Source: Paralvinella palmiformis (taxonomy: Eukaryota; Annelida; Polychaeta; Terebellida; Alvinellidae). Taken from it: 64,000 nucleotides of DNA. The notes under the pieces were generated by a model that was not told the DNA's origin, made no database searches, and worked only from the letters and a program-made list of their open reading frames with translations. A program made the position numbers and the translations under genes. How positions within the stretch are numbered: the first letter of the stretch is position 1; the number at the start of each line of letters is the position of its first letter. This document shows positions 11,076 through 22,001 of this stretch, one piece after another. The stretch covers positions 62,001 through 126,000 of the forward strand of contig JAODUP010001045.1 in NCBI GenBank assembly GCA_025642065.1, in the 5' to 3' direction.

Positions 11076-11689
11076 ACATCCCGTTTGTATTACTTCCACA
11101 CACATGGCTTATGCAACCATCGCTACAACAATAATTCACCACGTTTATAAACCTGATTTTTCCAGTCTGCGTTCCTATTTCCTCGACCGGAAGTTGGGTC
11201 CTGTTTGCCACCAAATCGGCGGCCGTGTTCGGCCTAGTTTTCTTTTAGGTCAATGGCCGAGCCATTGACCTCTTTTTCTCTCAGATCAATGGGCCGAGCA
11301 ATAGACGAGTTCGCGGTTCCAACATATATGGTCATTGGCACAAGGTGAAGGTCAGTTTCATAACGAAGTTGACCCAATTGTGAGTAAATAAAACTTTTTT
11401 CCGAAGTGTTCATTAACAGCCTATTTTATAGTTCTTTTTTATTTGATTAATGTAAAGTACGACCATGTCTTATGAATATGATGTGTTCGTTTAGATCTAG
11501 ATATACCTTATCTAGTCCTAGGACTATGAAAATCTGATAATTTTTATAGTCTAGATCTATTCTAGATAATTGGTAACCCAAAAATATCATTTAATAGCTC
11601 ATTTCACCATTTGATTAGCCTTAGGTTAGGCTTAGCGGTTCCAACATCTAGATCTATTTAGTTTCTAACTGATATATTTCTTCTTTTAC

Positions 11690-12021
11690 AGAAAGTTAAT
11701 AGTTATGCCAAAGAGACAGGCGATTGTTTTAACCCGTGGAAAAGGTCGTAACACGCGTAACCGTGGACAGGATAGATATAGCTCTAAATCTAGTGACAGA
11801 GGTAGATATAGTTTAGTTAAAAATGAGGTCGAAAGAAATCGGTACCGTCAAGTTCTTTGGTAACTATCAGTCCTGATGATGTGGCTAATTTGGGTCTGGT
11901 GACCAGAGAGTCGTTTATGCTGTGGTCGCCCCTAGCTTTGAAGCAGTTCTTGCAACTATGGATCATTTCACATGAAGGGGCATTTGAAGAATTAATTTCC
12001 ATGTATAATCTATACAAGTAG
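11690..12021 (+). pseudogene. Basic N-terminus plus SAP-like helix pair (transposon ORF remnant)
   Basis: After an acceptor-like TTCTTCTTTTACAG (ends 11691), ATG at 11705 opens a Lys/Arg-rich 52-residue frame (MPKRQAIVLTRGKGRNTRNR) that stops at 11863. In another frame the sequence continues as SPDDVANLGLVTRESFMLWS and LKQFLQLWIISHEGAFEEL to a stop at 12019. The second part resembles the SAP-like helix-turn-helix at the start of some animal YqaJ/THAP transposon proteins; this is inference from pattern only. A frameshift separates the two halves. It would correspond to the nuclease-side gene of a two-gene element. Confidence 0.35.
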
Positions 12022-12641
12022 ACCGTACTACTATACTATAGCCTATGTTAAAATAAAATATTATTTTAGTGCAACTTTTCTGTTTATTTTTTTTACTTAT
12101 GTTAGTGATTGTTTGATAGATTTTAAAGAAATTGGATTACTTCAACTAATAATCAGACATGCAATTGAAAACCAATTGTTATATTTATATCAGTAAATCC
12201 ATATTAAATGTTCAAGTAATATTTATTTCATAGTTCTGTTCATAAAAATTAATATTAGTATGATCTATGAAACATTTTCAGCACAACACAAAGAAAATAG
12301 CTGGTAAGATTTGACTAGAACAGATATAGTGTCAATCAGTTTTGCTTTTAATATACACTGTATATTGCTTTGGTGTAATCTCACAGCGTAACTGCAAGTT
12401 CTCTCTACATGCAGCTTTGGGTTCGTTTTTCAATTTCCGAATGACGCCGAGTAAAATAAAGATGAGGAATTTAGTTCCAACAGAAAAAAACAGCTGTCAT
12501 CTTTCCATGTTCAGTCAAGCTAGGTCGTTCATAATCACACTCTTGTGAGCAATGATTAATACGTTCTTGTCTCTCATCTTGGACCTTTCTTCTTTTAAGA
12601 AGACATTGTTCTCTATCTCGATGCCTTTGACATTTGTTAAC

Positions 12642-12837
12642 TTAATGTCCTAAATTAATTTCTGGATCTGGATGGATGTGTGAAGGTTTGCTGTCGAAGA
12701 AATGTAGATAGTAGACACGATGGGACTTGGATGGTTCTTTGAACTTGTAGGAATGTAGTTCATCCCCTCTGTTCAAGTTACGTAGCCACTTCTCCCTTCT
12801 TTCATGATCATTTCTTTTGCTTGGGATTGGGAACAAC
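12642..12837 (-). pseudogene. THAP domain, second exon
   Basis: The exon begins at 12837 after an acceptor (GATACAG). It encodes LFPIPSKRNDHERREKWLRN, SKSHRVYYLHFFDSKPSHI and PDPEINLGH, then a stop at 12642. The W-x-x-N and Y-x-L-H-F segments are the second half of a THAP C2CH finger; the expected distal Cys is replaced by Tyr. Phase joins cleanly to the exon ending at 13480. Confidence 0.65.
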
Positions 12838-13479
12838 CTGTATCACGTGAAAACAAAATGTGAATTGTATACATTTTTGATAATCAGATACATGTAATAG
12901 GGATGCCAGAAATTATTTTGGCCATACATATGTTATAAGTGGGTGATGTTAGTGATAAACAGCTAGATAATCATGCAAGTATAAACTTGCACCATATATG
13001 TCGGCATGATTAATTATGTATATAATATGTGGAACCCTTGTATGAGGAAATGCTCATTCATTTTGTATTAAATTGTTTTAAGTATTAAGTTTAAATTATT
13101 TTCAATTTTTGGTAGTAAATTTTAGTTTATTTGTATGAAAATAAAACATGCAAGCATATACCACTGTTTTCTCAGTTTGGGCTGAGGCAATGTAAGCATG
13201 TGTCATTTATTATAATATAGTTGTCTAGTATAGTCTAATTCTTTTCAGAAATATTAATATAAAAACAAATACTACACAAAATATAATATAATTATAAGAA
13301 AATCATATATAAACAAGGGCGACATTAAATCAAGAGTGATGATTCTTGAGGATGAATATAAAACGAAGTGAAGCAACTTGAAAGGCGAATAAGAGAGAGA
13401 ATGAATAGTCCAGTACATTGACTAATGTCTGTTTGAGAGGATAATAATACATGCATGTGCTATGACAATCATAACCTAC

Positions 13480-13644
13480 TCAAATGGTGGTGGGCATGTG
13501 CATGAAGGATGATCATGTCTTGTCTGATGCACATCACAATGTGCATCTCTCCATTTTATCGGTCGATAATCTCCATTGGAGCACTGCAGTGCATAACACT
13601 TAACAGTGTCTTGATGTTGAGCCTTTGAGTGTCATATTTATATT
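13480..13644 (-). pseudogene. THAP domain, first exon
   Basis: Bounded by an acceptor (ATTCTTTCAG, about 13645) and a donor (CCATTTGA|GTAGGT at 13480). It encodes CYALQCSNGDYRPIKWRDAH, CDVHQTRHDHPSCTCPPPF, the Cys-rich first half of a THAP-type finger. Joining it to the exon at 12837 gives an in-frame FELFPIPS. The only upstream ATG (13635) is in a frame that stops after 11 codons, so a one-base shift has broken the start. Confidence 0.6.
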
Positions 13645-14018
13645 CTGAAAGAATAATATAATATAAATATACAGAATATTTCTCATACACCAAATAATGC
13701 CATTAATGGCAGAATGCATTATCCTTCATTCCTTGGGCTAGAGACGAGTTAATTTACAGACATGAAAATGATGAACATACATCCATTTCTTTAATTTACA
13801 CAAACCGATAAATTTTCTAGCATAATTTTTGCCATATAACTTATAGAGTTTCTTTATGAAAACGCGTCGACCTATATAGCTGATTATAGGCTATAACTAG
13901 TATTAAAACAGAAATTAGCGAACGAAAATGGGCGATAATACAGAATACATATATTGATATAATTGATTGGTTCGATATTGCTTTTGAGTCACCAAAATAT
14001 AATCATAATATATTTTTA

Positions 14019-14450
14019 TCGGTAAGTATAAGGAACACATTTAAAATAGCTGTTAAAGCAAGGTTTTTTTGCGGGAAATTAAGCTTAACTATTATTATTA
14101 TTATTATATTTAGCCTGTTCGACAACCCCCGGCCTATCTCTGATGTTTGATGCCAACCATTGACCTAAATATAAAAGTTTTCTTTTAAGTCAATGATGCC
14201 AACTAAACTAGATCTACAGACTTACATAAAACTACATTTACATATTTCATGCCATATAATAGGACAGGAATAGTACAGATTGTCTGCACACACATAATTA
14301 TAATGCACGCATCACAATATATGTCCGTATTCATAGGTTCATGAATTTTGGCCTCTACCGGAAGTCAGCGCTGTTTGGTCATGGCGGCCAATTCAAACAT
14401 AACTGACCCCTGTTTCTAGTTTTCGTTTATGTCAATGGGCCCGAGACTCG
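14019..14450 (-). repeat. Right arm of the inverted repeat
   Basis: Reverse complement of 10690-11075 with an added ATT run (about 14090-14107). It contains the same CGGTAAGTAT donor-like word facing outward. Confidence 0.8.
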
Positions 14451-15025
14451 ATTCAATCCACTTGAAACGTGGGCGGAGATTAACTATAATATGTGGCGGG
14501 AAGGAGTACCAATGTAGGCGGGACTTAGCGAAACGGCCTGGAAATAGTCGGACCAGTACGGCCGTCACATTTTAATAATTTATATAGAAATATATTGCAC
14601 TCGCTCAGGTGGTTAGACATCTCAGATAATTTAATAGTTAATATGTCCAACATGTATGACATAATATAGGGGCCCAGACCCGGTAATTAGAGCTACAAAG
14701 AGTCTAATAGCTTACACAATGCGAGCTTCGACCCGAAAACAGTTGGCCCATTGTCGAACCACTTTAATAATTTAGACACCTTACTCACTACTGTCGCTAA
14801 CATATATAACATAATGGGCTAGACACTGGAAGTCAACCAAACCCTCAACTGGAATTAGTTTCACATTCAGTAATGCCTCGGTTTAAGTGGTTACCATTAG
14901 ATGTAGCCTGAATCAAGGCTAGGTTTAGTTTTTTAATTACCACAATATATCTGAAGGACAATTAAGTTTCTTGGAACATTGAATCTTCTTTGCATGTTTT
15001 TTGTAGGAATGATCAGTGATCTGTG
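14451..15025. other. No gene recognised
   Basis: AT-rich sequence with no coding or repeat signal that I can name, apart from a locally GC-richer stretch at 14.46-14.57 kb next to the inverted-repeat arm. Confidence 0.45.
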
Positions 15026-15026
15026 T

Positions 15027-15144
<118 letters not shown>

Positions 15145-15409
15145 AATATAAAGAACAGCAAAAGAACATCAACATATCTAAACCTCCTTCGAAACCTATC
15201 CATAATAAATACAATTAATACTTTTATTTTAAACTTTTTTTTAAAATATTTAAAGGGTTCAATACCTCCAAATATTGAAAATGGTACCATAAAGTAAGCA
15301 TTTTTTGTTCCGGGTCTATTTTTCCACAGATCTTGTGTGCCCATAATTAATTTTTCGTTAGCGACAAATATGAAGGAAAAAAATTTGTAGAAAATCAACA
15401 AAAAAGCAC

Positions 15410-15690
15410 TTTTTAAATACCATTTGATACCACAGCTCGCAACAAACACGTGCGTGTGGTTCAATGGTGACTTGCTACATACATGTCATAAACTATTTTG
15501 ACACCACAGTTTACTTTCAACCGTAATTTTCTGTGGTCCAAAAGAAACCTGTATATAAAGCATTTCGACACCTCAGATGCTGACCTCAGCTTTATTCTGG
15601 GTTCGAATAGCTGAATAAATCCTACCTATATGAACCGTGTATCAATACACGTCCGACTGGTCTGGCGTCGAAGTTCTTCTCTAACCTAAG
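15410..15690 (+). repeat. Dispersed repeat A, copy 1
   Basis: Shares ACCACAGCTCGCAACA, CACGTGCGTGTGGTTCAA, AGCTTTATTCTGGGTTCGAA, TACCTATATGAACCGT and GTCCGACTGGTCTGGCGT with the reverse complement of 38538-38791. A short piece (GGTGACTTGCTACA followed by CATAACTATTTT) also occurs near 52692. The mobile family is unknown. Confidence 0.75.
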
Positions 15691-16396
15691 TGAAAATTCA
15701 AGCCCTATATATAGCCTCAGCGTGTTATACAATATACAATTAATATACAATTAATAAATGTTTACTTGCTACTGTTGCTTCTTTAATTACCCAGTACTTT
15801 GGACCATGATGGCATTCAAGTTTAGCCTTTCCAGTTATAGAAAATGGAATACCATCAAAGTCAAGTCTTATTCCTTTGCATTCCTGTATATCTTTCCACA
15901 TGATCTTGTGTGACATAATTAATTAATTGTGACTGATTAGTACGACTAAGATATGAAGTTGAAATATAATTGTAGAAAATCAATCAAAAAATTGTACTGA
16001 TTTAAATCATGGCAATTGTAAATTTTGAAGAATTAAAACCAAATCTATGGCAAATAGCATAAATCTTCTGAAAATTATTTTAAGTGTATGCTAGTTACTT
16101 TATTTTATAATGTTACTTCTTTAAGATTGTTTGAAATGTGATATATTAGTAATAGTTCTAGTAGATGGTCTATAGTTACTGTAGGTAGGATCTTATTTTA
16201 ATTCCCGGAACATCAAAAGATAAAAATGAAAGAACAATTAAATACTTGCATATATGCATATACTGATATAGACATATATACGTACATGTGACTAACATCT
16301 ATGTAAATATTATTTTGCCTATATCCTGGAAATTTGAAGACGTGAAATTCTGTCGCCATTTCACTGGGTACAATATTTGTAAGAAAATACAATACG
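15691..16396. other. No gene recognised
   Basis: AT-rich filler without coding or clear repeat signal. Confidence 0.45.
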
Positions 16397-16399
16397 TTA

Positions 16400-16590
16400 T
16401 GTTATATACTTATTATCACAGTCTGCAAATCCCGTGGTTTCTTTGACAATGGTGAAACACGTGCTGTTGGCAACTTCATATTCCTGTATCAGCTGCCAGA
16501 GTGCATTCTTACTGGTAACATAACCACTATACTTACCCGAAGACTCGTGAAACAAGTCCAACCAGTTCATATCATTAATATTCATAATGC
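16400..16590 (-). CDS. Possible exon, unknown protein
   Basis: The minus strand reads MNINDMNWLDLFHESSGKYS then NALWQLIQEYEVANSTCFTI and VKETTGFADCDNK. It lies between an acceptor-like ATCAACTCAG (about 16595) and a weak donor AA|GTATAT (about 16402). Composition is protein-like and not repetitive. The W-x-x-L-x-x-Y-E pattern recalls the N-terminal region of some MULE/SWIM transposon proteins, but that is a guess. No partner exon was found. Confidence 0.35.
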
Positions 16591-16692
16591 TGAGTTGATA
16601 TCCAAATGTGAAAATATATTGTTTAGAGATTGATCAGCGTGTATCAGGACGTACCGAGTGATTGTTCAAATGATACACGGTATCTTGCTTTG

Positions 16693-16886
16693 TTTTTCGG
16701 GGGGAGAATCCCCAGGCTGTCGCTTATTCGGCACAGCCTTTATGTTGGAGTGGCTGAGAAACCTCCTCCCCCACCACTCACAGGGGAGCAGTACGGAAAG
16801 ATGGAACCGAAATACCCTGAGGGTGGTCACTGCCAAGTGTTTTACGTCATAAGGGGGGTTTTTAACGTCCCCCTTTATTTTAAATA
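16693..16886 (+). repeat. Dispersed repeat B, copy 1
   Basis: A roughly 190-bp unit with GGGGAGAATCCCCAGGCTGT, TATGTTGGAGTGGCTGAG, CACCACTCACAGGGGAGCAG, TACGGAAAGATGGAACCGAA and GGTGGTCACTGCCA. The same unit is at 38900-39050 (+) and 57634-57846 (-). The end carries a GGGGGGTTTTTAACGTCCCC imperfect hairpin. Confidence 0.85.
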
Positions 16887-17235
16887 ATTTATCATCTAAC
16901 TTTTAGCGGATTTTATAGGGAATTAGTACAAAGGAATACCTCTTAATCTTCTAGTTTTGACGACAAGACGCGTACATGTTCCCGAATTTCTATATAGGAT
17001 GATGCTTAGGGTTGGAAATCTGGTTGGAAAAGGGGAGATTTTAGTTCAAAGGCTATTAAAAACACTGAATATTAAGGAGATTGTTTGTATAGAGCGTTGT
17101 ACAATATATATAAGATGTTGCTAGATATCAACATCTGATTCGCACATCTAAAGCCTGGATTAGATGCGAAGATGGAAGAGCGCAATCTGCCAGTGTAATT
17201 AGTTGTGTTAAACCAGTGAGATAATAGTGGTGTAG

Positions 17236-17280
17236 GTGGGTGGGTGTCTGAGTGAGTGAGTGAGTGAGTGAGTGAGTTCT
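17236..17280. repeat. (GAGT)n microsatellite
   Basis: About nine GAGT/GGGT tetramers. Similar arrays are at 29.91-30.09 kb and 37.02 kb. Confidence 0.95.
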
Positions 17281-17289
17281 TTAACAACC

Positions 17290-17820
17290 TTTCAGTTAAA
17301 ATAGATATCTAGCTCTTATTAAAGGGCTGCAACTTAGTAATGTAATAAATAGTTCTTTTGTTTCGGTTCTCTGTGACAATTATGTGTGAGTAGAAGTAAG
17401 TGCATTTAAATTTTATTATGATAATGTAACAACAAGTATTCACAAATGGGTTCCGCAGGGATCAAAGATAGTTGATGATGAGATGGAACTTTATTCTGCC
17501 ACTTGAATAAGAGCACAGGTAGATAAAATTGATAAGTAGCGCATTTTTACGGTTCTACAAATGAATTGTTAGATGTTGTGTTTAATAATTTAATTATTGC
17601 CTGTTAGTTTGCAAACATAAACAACTCATTTTGAACACTAATTTTAACATCTTCAACATACATTATAAGATCTGAGGATTATACCATTTACAGTTATTAG
17701 TTGAGATAATAATCACAAATATATTAAAACTAGAAAGTGACAACCGTTTAAACTGTTTGTTACAGAACATCATATAGATAACTATATAATAATATAACAA
17801 TGCATGTTGATATATCGCCA
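17290..17820. other. No gene recognised
   Basis: AT-rich sequence, no signal recognised. Confidence 0.45.
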
Positions 17821-17829
17821 GAACCAGCT

Positions 17830-18105
17830 AACCTTGTTCTGAGGCGATGTGCAGTATTATTATCCTGACTCAGTCCGGTTTCCAGCCAGCACACATCTCA
17901 ACTCCCAAGGGAGCATACAACGCATGCTGCCATTAAAGGGCAAAGCGTTACTCAAATACATAGCCATCACGTCCTGTCAGGTTCTCATTTCATGGATGAA
18001 TAAACTAGTCGCCACACGACGCATTGCAGCTCCCGGAGCCTCGAACCCGCGACCCTTCGGTACGAGTCCTACGCTCTAACTAACTGTGTTATCACAGCTG
18101 GATAA
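17830..18105 (-). repeat. tRNA-derived SINE
   Basis: On the minus strand, 18101 to 18025 is tRNA-like. It has an A-box-like AGTTAGTTAGAGCGTAGGAC, a T33-like loop ACTCGTA, and a perfect B box GGGTTCGAGGC (about 18049-18039). The outer ends CAGCT/AGCTG could pair as an acceptor stem. The anticodon stem does not pair well, so this is a tRNA-derived head, not a working tRNA gene. The sequence down to about 17830 would be the SINE body. Confidence 0.6.
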
Positions 18106-18319
18106 CTTATTTTGACTTGTTTTTTTTTGTGTGCTAAGTTTATTCACGAAGAGATAATACTCATTAATTGATTAATAATGCGCTTTGAATTGTTTTTAAA
18201 TTCCAAACTGACAAAACATTTGTACTTTGCATAACACTTAGTAAGTTATATTATTTGCTATTGTCTAACCAATATAATTGTCCAAATCAATAATGGTATA
18301 ATGTTCAATCATTTCTGCA

Positions 18320-20587
18320 TCCGTCTAAGCCAAGATGGTGTTAATTGTTATTTTATTATTACCAATTAGGGTCCTGACGGATAGATTCGCCGACGATGAC
18401 TTCATACCAGCGACAGTGATCAGATCGCAAAGCTCTGAACACCAAACAGAAAGATCGGCATCAACGTCGGTAACAGTCTTTAAATTCAGTTGCCATCTGG
18501 GGTTTTCTTGCCTACAGAGTGTTAAGGTGTATCTGCAAGTTCCTCTTGTGTTGTCCTTGCTGCTCAATAGACCGATCCAGGCAAAATGCGTTGCATCTGT
18601 TACCAACTACGGTCTCTGGTTAGAAACAGCTATGGCGCCCACTGTTAATAGGAGATGGCATCTTTGCGCTAATGGTAAACGCTGGAAATCTTTCAGCAAA
18701 TTATTTATTATTACACAGAAACTGAGATTAGTATTTCAGCTGAACATTTGTGTCTTTCCAAATGATTTAACACAATATTTATCAGGATAAAACAGGATAA
18801 ATTAATGCTAATGAAGATTCTTTAAATATTTAATTTAGAGATTTGGAAATATTATTTTTACTAGTACCATATATGTATCATCTGTATATTATTAAATAAA
18901 AATGAAATAAAACCGTTCACTTTCAATACAAGATATCATGCATACATACCAATGTTACAGTAAGAGGAATCAACCATTGAATTATAATCTATGTGATCAT
19001 TGATTTTATCCATTCTCATCGTCATGTCATGTGGCAAAGGTTCTACAAAAATAAGTTTGAACTAGATAGGCTGGACTATGACAGACCTGCAAATCGCGCT
19101 GAACGTTACTTAGTTTAGTGGCATATATCTGTTGGATAAAGTCTATGCCATTCTTATTAAATGCAAAATTATTATCTGGAGATCACATACACTTAATAGA
19201 ATATAAATAAAATCCAAATATAGCTGTTAAATAGCCTAAATATTGTTTTTCAGTAAGACATTTATCGGCCACTACACTCGTAATTCACCATCCAACACAA
19301 CAGTTCTTCGACTTCTAACCCGAGACCGTAGTGTGAAATTCAGCCGCATGATGGCGCCAGTGGTAATTGAATCGGTCTGTTCTGTGGTGTATATCTCATA
19401 CCACTGATATCTTGCTTTTTTAGATTTGACTTCTGTGACAAGTGGTTTTTCCTGTGCTTGATTTATTCTATTTCTTAGTTCGGCCATTTTGTTCGTCAGT
19501 GTGTCTGCATTGCTATACCAGCAAATCAATATGTTTCTTACCATTGAGAGATCTCCGCCAATGTTTTTTACAGGATGTCATAATCTTGTTAACGTGCATT
19601 GAATTATGTACATCTTGTCTTAAAGTGCTTAATCTTGATTTTTCTTTATCTTCCTGATCCTTAGCTGACCTGGTGGTCCTCTTACCCTGTAAGTATAGTT
19701 TCCCGACCTGTCAGCTCCTTGTTGTTTCTTTGCTTCTTCTATCAGTTTTTTTCTTTCTTTCAGGCTGTTGCTTTAGGGTGTAATCATGTTCTAACACAAG
19801 TTTCTTGTATTTTTTTTCTATTCTCTCAATTTGGCTATGTTTCTGAAGAGTTTTTTGTTGCTTAACCCAGTTTGGTCTGTTCTTGTCATCCTGCTTATTT
19901 CCTAGCCTGGTTACGTTTAATATGTATTCTTCCTTAAATTCATTCCGATTTGATCTCTAAAAAGTGTAAGTGTGAATAATGTATCTACTCTCAGTCTATC
20001 TTTAGGTGCCTCTGCTCCTCTCTGCGTTATACATTATCATGTAGCGTTTTCTTGCTTCCTCATCTCTCACATCTATAATTGTTTTTTCTATGTTTATATA
20101 ATCTTGTGCTGGTTTTTTTTTAGTTGTCCCTGCTTAGTGTTATTTATTTTCCAATCTAGAGCTTCAAGTGATTTCTATAAGGTGTCTGTTCGCGGCCTTT
20201 GCCTTGTGTCCGTATCATCCAATGCTACTTTCAAGTTGCCCAATTCCTTTGTTAATTTGTTAGATGATTCTTTAGAAGTTCTTTACCATAGTTTCACCCA
20301 GCTTCTCCAATTTGTCGTCAATTAGTTTAATCTTCTTGTCAAACGCCTCTCTATGTTTATTAATCATATGCAATATGTTGGTTGCACCCATGCTACATGA
20401 TTTGCAATACCAGTGTATCTGTTGGGTTGTATTTTTATCAAATAATCCATAAACCTATATGGGGACATTTTGACAGGTATCTCTTATGTTATATCAGTCT
20501 TCGCATATATCACATGTTGATGCCTTATCTAGGGTATTTTCCTTATTTACTGATATATCCTGTGCTCTTACCTTGAACTGTCGACAT
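18320..20587 (-). pseudogene. LINE ORF1 and partial endonuclease
   Basis: ORF1 starts with ATG at 20587. A PHD-like zinc finger follows (CDICED, then HWYCKSC at about 20400), a coiled-coil-like region, and a basic tail (KLIEEAKKQQGADRSGNYTY then RVRGPPGQLRI) ending near 19640. ORF2 begins at about 19544: ICWYSNADTLTNKMAELRN, then PLVTEVKSKKARYQ, which are endonuclease motifs. After about 650 bp of unrelated sequence the endonuclease resumes (SSKDNTRGTC at about 18550) and fades by 18320. Stops and frameshifts occur throughout. No RT is found beyond, so the 3' part is missing while the 5' end is kept. Confidence 0.75.
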
Positions 20588-20591
20588 TATT

Positions 20592-20766
20592 GTTTACCCT
20601 TCTCCTTATAGTTATAGGCTTATAGAGAACTAGCTGACAGCTGGGAAATAACTCAGCCTTCTCCCTTTTCTATGACGTCACTGGTAACCACACTCTTTCT
20701 TTGGTACTGGTATTTTTTTTCTAAATGAATTATCTAGACATTAATACGTTCAAGATGCAGCTTTTA
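20592..20766 (-). repeat. LINE upstream unit, copy 1 (175 bp)
   Basis: The first of two tandem 175-bp units immediately upstream of the minus-strand ORF1 ATG. It contains TGACGTCA (20673-20680, a CRE-like palindrome), TATAGAGAACTAGCTGACAG and TTATCTAGAC. Its position suggests 5'-UTR promoter monomers (inference). It keeps the uninterrupted GGTAACCAC site (20683-20691) that is occupied by a MITE in copy 2. Confidence 0.7.
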
Positions 20767-21288
20767 GTTTACCCTTCTTATTGTTTTTGTAGTTTCTCTT
20801 CCTTATAGAGAATCTAGCCGACAGCTGGAAAATAAATAATTCGGCCTTCACCTTTTGCTATGGCGTCATATGCCTTAATATGGTAATCACGAGTCGCGGA
20901 CAAAACCTCCAGCGGACAAAACCATCTGAATGTCGGTGGTTGTTTTGAAAAAGATGGTTTATATGTAAATTTAATATATAGTTTTTGAAAATATAACTAT
21001 ATAAGGCCAAACACAAATTTTCAATTGCAGTGGCCATATTCTAACAACCATTTGTCCGTGTGTTAATTACTGTCAATTAACCCTAACCCTATGCTACCGC
21101 CATTTGTAGTATTTTCAATTGCAGTAGCCATATTCCACCAACCATTTGTATGTGTGTCAATTACTGTCAATTAATATATGTCCGCAGGGGGTTTTGTCCG
21201 GCTGCTGGTTATCACAGTCTCTTTCTTCGGTACCATATTTTTTCTAAGTTATTTATCTAGACAACAATACCTTCCAGGGGCCACTTGT
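20767..21288 (-). repeat. LINE upstream unit, copy 2, split by a MITE
   Basis: Second 175-bp unit. Its left part is 20767-20890 and its right part 21207-21288 (CTCTTTCTTCGGTACCATAT, TTATCTAGACAACAATAC). The 316 bp between are absent from copy 1. Confidence 0.75.
20891..21206. mobile_element. 316-bp MITE with TIRs and 9-bp target duplication
   Basis: TIRs are GAGTCGCGGACAAAACC at the left and, as reverse complement, AGCAGCCGGACAAAACC at the right, followed by CAGCGGACA/CTGCGGACA. Flanks are GGTAATCAC (20882-20890) and GGTTATCAC (21207-21215), a 9-bp near-perfect duplication. The matching empty site GGTAACCAC is in the upstream tandem unit. Inside are two direct repeats about 95 bp apart (TTTCAATTGCAGTGGCCATA). 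Duplication length points to MULE (9 bp) or hAT/P (8 bp). No ORF. Confidence 0.85.
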
Positions 21289-21489
21289 TGGTATCAAACT
21301 AATCTATGATCATTCCTGGATATAATTGTTTGGGTAGATTTATGTAGATCCTTATATAAAGTCTGTTAATTTATCTAATTATGAGATAGCTCTTGGGATC
21401 TGTCACATGCGTAAATTACGTGTCAAAACCACCTCTATGCCAGCTAGCCAATATTATGCACACCACTGTTATGTTTCATCTGTTCTAAG

Positions 21490-21566
<77 letters not shown>
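21490..21566. repeat. (TA)n microsatellite
   Basis: About 75 bp of nearly pure AT dinucleotide, with one ATTATA interruption. Confidence 0.98.
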
Positions 21567-21567
<1 letters not shown>

Positions 21568-22001
21568 CATTCACTAATAAATATTTTCAGATTTACACCA
21601 CTTTGAAAAATTTATACCGTTTTCGAAATCGTACTTAATTTTTAGCCCTGTTTGAACCCTGATAACCTTTTGCCTGCTTGAAATGGAAGGCGCACCCCTT
21701 CAACTGCGGTGGTGGTGGAGTCGGCTGTGACAAAATCTTGTCACTATTTACTTAATTAAATGTTACTAATTACATTGTACAGTGGTTATAAAGTTACCCG
21801 AAATGTATAGTCTACAGCAAACATTGTTCTATTTAGACTTGCCGAGATAATACTATTTTATGACGCATGTTGAAACGGAGATGATTGTTTTCTTAAGGCA
21901 ACGTATCTTAAATGACCATCATATAAAACCACCATAAAATGTATACATTCCAGATGATCGTGGACATGTTTTATAACGTGGCAATTCGGCTGAGCAGGGT
22001 G

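Larger units (their letters stand above)
10690..14450. mobile_element. Inverted-repeat DNA element with THAP and SAP-like coding remnants
   Basis: About 385 bp at 10690-11075 recurs in reverse orientation at 14019-14450. Shared landmarks include TTTGAATTGGCCGCCATGAC, GTGTGCAGACAATCTGTA, CCTATTATATGG, GTAGATCTAGTTTA, GGGAAATTAAGCTTAACT and CGGTAAGTATAAGGAACACA. The arms enclose about 2.9 kb with a + strand ORF pair at 11.7-12.0 kb and a minus-strand two-exon THAP domain at 12.6-13.6 kb, which converge. Long terminal repeats plus convergent genes fit a DNA transposon with its central coding part lost. The arms are imperfect, and the exact termini and target-site duplication were not found. Confidence 0.65.

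Noticed and set aside
18025..18101. Functional tRNA gene
   Set aside because: Good A and B boxes, but the anticodon stem does not pair; better explained as a SINE head.
18335..18790. 151-codon + strand ORF as a gene
   Set aside because: It is the complement of the minus-strand LINE endonuclease remnant for much of its length and shows no domain.
21077..21090. Telomere-like TTAACCCTAACCC
   Set aside because: Only two units inside the MITE; not an array.
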